Assembly: GCF_000379485.1 (NCBI RefSeq)
Contig: NZ_KB902277.1
Coordinates: 1-64,000, forward strand
Direction: 5' to 3'
Length of the DNA stretch: 64,000 bases
From: Wenxinia marina DSM 24838
Lineage (GTDB): Bacteria > Pseudomonadota > Alphaproteobacteria > Rhodobacterales > Rhodobacteraceae
Each line of letters opens with the position of its first letter. The stretch's first letter is position 1. Both the position numbers and the translations under genes were made by a program. A model generated the notes under the pieces. That model ran no database searches. It was not told the DNA's origin and saw only the letters and a list, made by a program, of their open reading frames with translations. Below, piece by piece: positions 57,737-64,000 of the stretch.

Positions 57737-59302
57737 TTAGCCCGAGACGCCGGGGATCGCCACCCCTTCGGCCGCCAGGGCCGACCAGATCCGCGCATCC
57801 CGGCCGTAGACGTCGTTGCGGTAATGCACCCGCCCTTCGACGTCCGTGAATGCGGTCCGATAGACGAGGTGAACCGGCAGCGGCTCCTCCAGATCCACCC
57901 GCGTCTCCGCACCGCTGTTCAGCCGCGTGTTGAAGAAGCCGACCGGATCGTCCTCCTGCGCCTCCAGCAGGTGGTAGGCGAAGTCGAGCGGGTCGTTCAG
58001 GCGGATGCAGCCGTGGCTGTAGGTGCGCACCGTGTTGGCGAAGAGGTGCCGCGACGGCGTGTCGTGCAGGTAGATGTTGTACTGGTTCGGGAACATGAAC
58101 TTCACCCGCCCCAGCGCGTTGCCCGGCCCCGGCGGCTGCCGGATCGAGTAGTTGCCGGCGCTGCCCACGTTCGACACGTTCACCACGCGCCCGCGATAGT
58201 CGATCGCCTGGAAGCCGCGCGGCACGCGGCCGCCGTACTCGTTCACGATGATCGAGCGGGGCACGTACCAGGACGGGTTGATCACCATGTGATCCATCAC
58301 GTCCGAGAATTCGGGCGTCTGCCGGTCGGCGGAGTTGGCGCCGATCACGCTGCGGGTCTGGAAGGTGACCTGATCGTGGTCCACCACCTGCGCGGTGAAG
58401 TCGGTGAGGTTGACCCAGATGTGCCGGTCGCCGCGCTCGAAGTTCATCCAGCGCTCGCGCTCCATCGCGACGAGCACGCTTTCCAGCCGCTCCTCGACCG
58501 AGGTGTTGATCTCGGCCAGCGTGCCCTGCCCGACCACGCCGTCGGGCTCGATGCCCACGGACGCTTGGTAGCGGCGGACCGCCTCCTCGATCTCGGAATC
58601 GTAGGTGGCGGTCACCGTGTGGCCGAGCCAGCCCATCGCCATCAGACGGTTGCGCAGCGCGACGACCGCCGGGCCGGTGGCGCCGGGCGACAGGTTGCCG
58701 GCCGGCACGGTCGGCCCCCAGCCTCCGGTCGCGATCAGGCGCTCGTACTCCATCTTGGCGCGCATCAGACGGACGTACTCGGGATTCCGCGGCGCAAGCC
58801 CGCGGATGTAGTCGAGGGGATCGTCGGCCTGCATGAAGCCGGTCAGCAGCTCCTGCCGGTCGGTATAGGGCACTTCGCGGCGGATCAGGCCGACCACCTC
58901 GCGCGGGGTGAGGATGCCGGACTGCACCGCGCGGGCATACTCGAGCAGTTCGCGGCTGAGCTCGACCTCCATCTGCCCCTGCTCGAATGGCGTGTCGGCT
59001 GCGCGGAGACGCGCCATCAGTGTCTCGGCGTCGAATCGCGCGGCCGGAAGGCCGTGCGCCGGCGCCTGCGTCAGCGCGGTCATCAGCGCGTTGCGCCGGG
59101 CCACCGCCTCAGCCGAGTCGCCGGACCACACGCCCTCGAATCCGCGGGCGCGGTAGAAGGCGGCGATGTCGTCGTCCCGCGAGGCGGTTTCGGCGACGGC
59201 CTGGCGGAAGGCGTCGACTTGGGCGGCGGAGGTCTGCGCAGTGACAGCGAGACCGATTGCAATCGCCACGGCGGCGATCGAGTGGCGAAGGGGGAGGCTC
59301 AT
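57737..59302 (-). CDS. Murein L,D-transpeptidase (YcbB/LdtD-like)
   Basis: 521-residue periplasmic enzyme. Signal peptide about 1-27; scaffold domain; peptidoglycan-binding domain near 215-275 (LSPGATGPAVVALRNRLMAMGWL); YkuD catalytic domain with Cys432 in SHGCIRLNDP. It forms 3-3 (meso-DAP to meso-DAP) crosslinks in peptidoglycan. The start ATG has GGAGAG upstream. It precedes lpxD by 31 bases in the same direction. A MepK-like endopeptidase gene, which in E. coli cuts such crosslinks, lies divergently at 59643, the same neighbourhood as ycbB-ycbK. Confidence 0.93.
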   Translation of the reverse strand: MSLPLRHSIAAVAIAIGLAVTAQTSAAQVDAFRQAVAETASRDDDIAAFYRARGFEGVWSGDSAEAVARRNALMTALTQAPAHGLPAARFDAETLMARLRAADTPFEQGQMEVELSRELLEYARAVQSGILTPREVVGLIRREVPYTDRQELLTGFMQADDPLDYIRGLAPRNPEYVRLMRAKMEYERLIATGGWGPTVPAGNLSPGATGPAVVALRNRLMAMGWLGHTVTATYDSEIEEAVRRYQASVGIEPDGVVGQGTLAEINTSVEERLESVLVAMERERWMNFERGDRHIWVNLTDFTAQVVDHDQVTFQTRSVIGANSADRQTPEFSDVMDHMVINPSWYVPRSIIVNEYGGRVPRGFQAIDYRGRVVNVSNVGSAGNYSIRQPPGPGNALGRVKFMFPNQYNIYLHDTPSRHLFANTVRTYSHGCIRLNDPLDFAYHLLEAQEDDPVGFFNTRLNSGAETRVDLEEPLPVHLVYRTAFTDVEGRVHYRNDVYGRDARIWSALAAEGVAIPGVSG

Positions 59303-59642
59303 GCAAGGTCTCTCCGACAAGACTGGCAGCGGCAAATCAAACAGATAGCCCAGTCAAGCTCATGCGGTTCCCCAGCGTCCAGTGACATCCGATATCAAGT
59401 CACGAATCCCGTGCCTTTTCAGCCGCGCCTGCATGCAAAAGCGCCACGGTTCCGCATTTCGCCGGACTGTGGCAGAAACTCGCCGATTTTCGGTTTCTTA
59501 AAGGTTCACGGGGATACTTCGTCTTGGTCGGTGGGACCGGCTATGGCATAAGGTCCGGGCATCTGGGGACAAGGATGGCAGGACCGGCGCAACGACGTCG
59601 GTGGAATGAAACGACAAAAGCGACGGGACAGGCGCTTCGGAC
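59303..59642. other. Divergent promoter region, L,D-transpeptidase/MepK-like gene
   Basis: 340-base gap. Includes AT-richer stretches such as TTTCGGTTTCTTAAAGGTTCACGGGGATA (59487-59515) near the MepK side and CAGATAGCCCAGTC near the transpeptidase side. No clear operator (LexA, CtrA or other) was seen; an ordinary sigma-70 promoter is likely. Confidence 0.4.
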
Positions 59643-60212
59643 ATGACACACTCAGGTACGAACCTCTCTCGGAGGGGCATTCTTCGCGCGTTCGCGGCCA
59701 CGGCACTGGTGGCGGCACCGACCTACTCCAACGCCTTCGGCCTTCTGCGCGGCGCCGGCGACGTCCGGCGGATCCGGATGTATTCCGGGCGCACGGGCGA
59801 GCGGCTCGACACGATCTACTGGATCGAGGGCGAGTACATCGGCGAGGCGCTGAGGGAGATCAATCTCTTCATGCGCGATTGGCGCAACGGCCAGGCGATC
59901 CAGATCGACACCCGCACCGTCGACATCATCGCCGCGACGCACAACCTGCTGGACGGTGGCCGCGAGCCCTACATGCTCCTGTCCGGCTACCGCTCGCCCG
60001 AGACGAACGCGATGCTGCGGCGGACCTCCTCCGGAGTCGCGCGCAACTCGCTGCACATGGTGGGTCAGGCGGCGGACCTGCGGCTGAACGGCCGCTCGGT
60101 CAACCAGATCGCCCGCGCCGCGGCCTCGTGCCACGGCGGCGGCGTCGGCCGCTACTCGGGCTCCAACTTCGTGCACATGGATTGCGGCGCGGTCCGCACC
60201 TGGGGAAGCTGA
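59643..60212 (+). CDS. MepK-like peptidase (DUF882/YcbK, M15-type)
   Basis: 189-residue protein with a twin-arginine signal ([18 protein letters not shown]). The catalytic domain carries [13 protein letters not shown], the metal ligands in [13 protein letters not shown] (His and Asp) and SNFVHMDCG (His). It matches YcbK/MepK, an endopeptidase specific for 3-3 crosslinks. Tat export implies folding in the cytoplasm, perhaps with its zinc. It is followed by a terminator at 60238. Confidence 0.91.
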   Translation: MTHSGTNLSRRGILRAFAATALVAAPTYSNAFGLLRGAGDVRRIRMYSGRTGERLDTIYWIEGEYIGEALREINLFMRDWRNGQAIQIDTRTVDIIAATHNLLDGGREPYMLLSGYRSPETNAMLRRTSSGVARNSLHMVGQAADLRLNGRSVNQIARAAASCHGGGVGRYSGSNFVHMDCGAVRTWGS

Positions 60213-60237
60213 GGCCCCTGCACGACCGGACGGATCG

Positions 60238-60259
60238 GGGCGCCTGCGGGCGCCCTTTT
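60238..60259 (+). terminator. Hairpin terminator after the MepK-like gene
   Basis: Stem GGGCGCC/GGCGCCC with loop TGCG followed by TTTT, 25 bases after the stop. Confidence 0.8.
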
Positions 60260-60349
60260 CGTTTGCGCCGGCCCCCTGTCGCCGACGAACCGACGCCGGC
60301 CTTTTAGCCGTTGCGGGGGCCCCGGCAGGCGGCTATACCCCGCGGCGCG

Positions 60350-60426
<77 letters not shown>

Positions 60427-60447
60427 CCTTCCCTCGTCGCCGCCCCG

Positions 60448-60801
60448 TCAGGCCGCGCGCAGGACCTTCTCCATCGCCTTGCCCCTCGCGAGCTCGTCCA
60501 CCAGCTTGTCGAGGTAGCGGATCTCCTGCATTAGCCCCGGCTCCATCTCCTCCACCCGGATGCCGCAGATCACGCCCTTCACCGCGTGCCTGGCGGGGTT
60601 GAGGGCGGGGGCACCCGCGAAGAACGTCTCGAAATCCGTGCCGTCCGCGATTCGCGCCTCCAACTGCGCCTGCTCGTAACCCGTCAGCCAGCGGATCACC
60701 TCGTCCACCTCGGCCTTCGTGCGCCCCTTCTTCCCGGCCTTGGCGACGTAGTGCGGATAGACGCTGCCGACGCTTGTGGTGAAGATCCGGTGCCCGGCCA
60801 T
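60448..60801 (-). CDS. DUF2200 domain protein
   Basis: 117-residue protein of the DUF2200 family: [44 protein letters not shown]. Its members are small, soluble and of unknown function. GGAGG precedes the ATG. It is 57 bases downstream of sufS in the same direction and may be the last gene of that transcript. Confidence 0.87.
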   Translation of the reverse strand: MAGHRIFTTSVGSVYPHYVAKAGKKGRTKAEVDEVIRWLTGYEQAQLEARIADGTDFETFFAGAPALNPARHAVKGVICGIRVEEMEPGLMQEIRYLDKLVDELARGKAMEKVLRAA

Positions 60802-60858
60802 GACGTGTCCTCCCTGACGCCGCGGCAGGATACGCGCCCGCCGCAGCCGGTCAACGCG

Positions 60859-62079
<1,221 letters not shown>

Positions 62080-62082
62080 GGA

Positions 62083-62679
62083 TCAGGCTCCCGAAGTCGT
62101 GGCGCCGACGCCGATCAGCGCCAGGATGAGGCTGAGGCCGATGCCGAGGCCGAGGACGGCGAGGATCAGCGTCACCGCCGCGCGGCCGAGGCCGTCGAAG
62201 CCGTGCAGCTCGCGCGTGAAGTTCAGAAGGCACCAGAGAAGGACGAAGAGGCCGGCCAGCCCGACGAAGAGGGCGAGCGGCGGCAGGACGAGGACGGTCA
62301 GGATCTGCGCGAGGCGGACGGCGATCGCCACCGCCTCGAGCCAGACGACGAGGGCGAGCGCTCCTTCGAGATCGCCCTGCCCGCCCAGCATCCGCCCGGT
62401 CCAGGTCACCGCGAAGACGGTGACGACGAGGGACGAGGCGAGAAGGACAGCGTAGGCGAAGGGGCTGAGGACGAGGACCGTGCCCGAGCCGAGCGCCAGC
62501 TCGATCACCGCACCCTCGGCCAGCGCGGCCACGAGGACGCCGAGACAGGTGACGGCGCCGAGGCCGGACCACAGCGCGCCGGTCGGCAGCCGGAGGGCAA
62601 GCACCGCCCGCGCCGCCGCGGCCGGATCGAGAAGGGACAGGCGCAGGAGGCGCCCCAGGTCGCCGAGGGTCAGCGTCAT
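62083..62679 (-). CDS. Yip1-like membrane protein A (in the suf operon)
   Basis: 198-residue membrane protein with five hydrophobic segments, including LWSGLGAVTCLGVLVAALAEG, FAYAVLLASSLVVTVFAVTWTG and AAVTLILAVLGLGIGLSLILALIGVG. The MLGGQGDLEGALALVVWLEAVAIAVRLAQILTVLVLPPLALFVGLAGLFVLLWCLLNFTRE section fits the Yip1 domain. ATG 62679 overlaps the stop of the second Yip1-like gene (ATGA). The stop is 3 bases before the sufS start. Function unknown; strict spacing implies co-expression with SufS and SufD. Confidence 0.8.
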   Translation of the reverse strand: MTLTLGDLGRLLRLSLLDPAAAARAVLALRLPTGALWSGLGAVTCLGVLVAALAEGAVIELALGSGTVLVLSPFAYAVLLASSLVVTVFAVTWTGRMLGGQGDLEGALALVVWLEAVAIAVRLAQILTVLVLPPLALFVGLAGLFVLLWCLLNFTRELHGFDGLGRAAVTLILAVLGLGIGLSLILALIGVGATTSGA

Positions 62680-63155
62680 GGCCGCGCCGCTTCGCGCAGG
62701 CCGAGCGCCCAGAACAAAGCGAGCGCGGCGAGCCACAGGATGCCCACGACCTGCGCCCCCGGACCGGACCCGGCGAGGCCGTGCATCAGGCCGTAGAGCA
62801 GCCCCGCGGGGGCCGAGGCGAGGACCGCCCAGAACAGCGCCAGCCGTGCCCCGTAGGGCGTCAGCGCCGGCGCCAGAAACCGCAGGCCCAGCCAGCTGAG
62901 GCCTGCGACGAGGTACAGGGCGAGCGGCCAGACGATCAGCCACGCCACCGCCTCGTAGGCGACCAGCTGCTCCAGCGGCCGGCCGGTCTCGATCGCGAGG
63001 CGGGACAGGCGCGGCCACTGCGCCACGAAGATCAACGCGCAGCCCAGCATCAGGAAGAACAGCGCCTGCGGTTCGTGCCGGCCGCGGTCGAGCAGCGACC
63101 GGATGGTGCCCGCCGGCCGCCGCCACGCGTTCAGGATGTCGACCGTGACCGCCAC
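62676..63155 (-). CDS. Yip1-like membrane protein B (in the suf operon)
   Basis: 159-residue membrane protein. A basic cytosolic N-terminus (WRRPAGTIRSLLDRGRHEPQA) precedes four hydrophobic segments (ALFFLMLGCALIFVAQ; AWLIVWPLALYLVAGLSW; RLALFWAVLASAPAGLLYGL; QVVGILWLAALALFWALGL). It resembles Yip1 family proteins. GTG start at 63155 with AGGGG upstream, 13 bases after the sufD stop. Its stop overlaps the next gene (TGATG). The role in a suf operon is unclear. Confidence 0.75.
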   Translation of the reverse strand: MAVTVDILNAWRRPAGTIRSLLDRGRHEPQALFFLMLGCALIFVAQWPRLSRLAIETGRPLEQLVAYEAVAWLIVWPLALYLVAGLSWLGLRFLAPALTPYGARLALFWAVLASAPAGLLYGLMHGLAGSGPGAQVVGILWLAALALFWALGLREAARP

Positions 63156-63168
63156 GCGCCCCTGCCCG

Positions 63169-64000
63169 TCAGCGCCGCCGCGCCAGCCACTCGCCGAGGC
63201 GGATCTGCAGCTCCTCGGCCAGGGCCGCATCCTCGATCTCCGCCAGCGCCTCGGCGAGGAAGGACAGCGTCAGCAGGTCCGTCGCCTCGGCTTCGGGCAC
63301 CCCGCGGGAGCGCAGGTAGAACAGCGAGTCCCGGTCGATCGCGCCGGAGGTGGAGCCGTGGGAGCAGGCGACGTCGTCGGCGTAGATCTCCAGCTCGGGC
63401 TTGGCGAGGAACTGGCTGTCCTCGTCCAGCAGCAGCGACTGGCTGATCTGGTAGCCGTCGGTCTTCTGCGCGCCCTGCTTCACCAGGATCTTGCCCTGGA
63501 AGACGCCGGTGGCGCCGTTGCGCAGCACCTTCTTGAAAACCTGCCGGCTCTCGCAGGCGAGCGCGTCGTGGGTGACGAAGACGGTGTCGTCGTGGTGGAG
63601 GTCCCGCCCGTCGCCGACGCAGGCGCCCGCGACATGGGCGACGGCGTCGTCGCCGGTGAACTCGACGACCTGCTCGTTCCGGGTCAGCCGGCCGTTCACG
63701 GTGAGGGTGAAGCTCTTGTAGACGCTCTCGGTCCCGAGACGGGCGAAGGCGTGGGTCGCCGCGCGGCGTTCATGGTCGCGGCCCTGGGTGCGGACGTGGT
63801 GGAATGTGCCGCCGTCGGCGACGTCGACCTCCATCGCCTCGTTGAACCGGGCAGCGGCCGGCCCGGTCTCCAGCAGAGTCAACTCCGCCCCCTCTTCCAC
63901 CTTCACGAGGTGGTGGAGGATGGCGTCCGATGTCTCCGAACCATGAAGATAGACGATCGCCACCGGCCGCTCGGCCCGGCCGGTGGCGCGGATCACGAGA
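63169..64000 (-). CDS. sufD: Fe-S cluster assembly protein SufD (5' end outside window)
   Basis: Partial gene, 277 codons visible, entering from the right edge. The beta-helix part of SufB/SufD is recognised: TGVFQGKILVKQGAQKTDGYQISQSLLLDEDSQFLAKPELEIYADDVACSHGSTSGAID, with the conserved His of CSHGSTSG, and YLRSRGVPEAEATDLLTLSFLAEAL near the end. SufD forms the SufBCD scaffold with SufB and the ATPase SufC, which presumably lie to the right. The gene is followed by the Yip1-like genes and sufS. Confidence 0.94.
   Translation of the reverse strand, partial: LVIRATGRAERPVAIVYLHGSETSDAILHHLVKVEEGAELTLLETGPAAARFNEAMEVDVADGGTFHHVRTQGRDHERRAATHAFARLGTESVYKSFTLTVNGRLTRNEQVVEFTGDDAVAHVAGACVGDGRDLHHDDTVFVTHDALACESRQVFKKVLRNGATGVFQGKILVKQGAQKTDGYQISQSLLLDEDSQFLAKPELEIYADDVACSHGSTSGAIDRDSLFYLRSRGVPEAEATDLLTLSFLAEALAEIEDAALAEELQIRLGEWLARRR

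Overview
This window looks like an ordinary chromosomal stretch from a very GC-rich alphaproteobacterium, most likely of the Rhodobacterales. The clues are the cell-cycle pair SciP/CtrA followed by ligA and recG, an Usg-family protein, TrmFO, GluQRS, an IalB-family secreted protein, a stand-alone cobalamin-binding protein of the split methionine-synthase type, a GcvT-domain fused dehydrogenase and an RTX/Hint secreted protein. There is no rRNA operon, CRISPR array, prophage or intact insertion sequence. The only mobile-element trace is the last 57 codons of an IS110-type transposase at the left edge.

Layout. 1-8 kb: transposase tail, nucleoside hydrolase, two GNAT enzymes, SelO, DoxX, an EamA exporter, pirin, a histidine phosphatase, tRNA-Asp and two tRNA-Val genes. 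8-20 kb: an HU-like protein, lon, tgt, a radical SAM protein, a cobalamin-binding protein, zwf (with a duplicated 3' end), a cation/proton antiporter and an HNH nuclease. 20-37 kb: ABC-F ATPase, SYLF lipoprotein, DUF2254 protein, GST, a GcvT-type dehydrogenase, a MocA-like nucleotidyltransferase, a large RTX/Hint protein, tRNA-Leu, a zinc metallopeptidase, YqaA, DsbB, arginase-ornithine cyclodeaminase and Usg. 37-45 kb: gyrA, a LysR regulator, trmFO, gluQRS, hisI and a NifU-like scaffold. 45-54 kb: a leftward block sciP-ctrA-ligA-recG followed by an unannotated 40-residue membrane peptide, then mnmA and a HerA-like ATPase. 54-64 kb: IalB protein, the leftward group L,D-transpeptidase-lpxD-acyl carrier protein-ketosynthase, a divergent MepK-like peptidase, tRNA-Arg, and a suf segment (sufD, two Yip1-like membrane genes, sufS).

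The strongest unexpected signal is at 45060-45262. A 40-residue single-pass membrane peptide, too short for most gene callers, has a good ribosome binding site and two exact copies of the alphaproteobacterial LexA operator (GTTC-N7-GTTC) in the 85 bases between recG and its start. A third exact operator lies 13 bases upstream of the radical SAM (COG1533, photolyase-like) gene at 15061-15075. I infer a small SOS regulon here, with the peptide a candidate DNA-damage-induced membrane effector comparable in size and placement to Caulobacter SidA. Function is not proven by sequence.

Other structure of note: a nested tandem duplication that copied the end of zwf; three convergent gene pairs that share a palindromic CTAG as both stop codons; a 19-bp-stem dispersed palindrome that supplies the stop codon of the ketosynthase; three tandem AT-rich palindromes between ornithine cyclodeaminase and usg; and an orphan promoter/terminator pair that may encode a small RNA.
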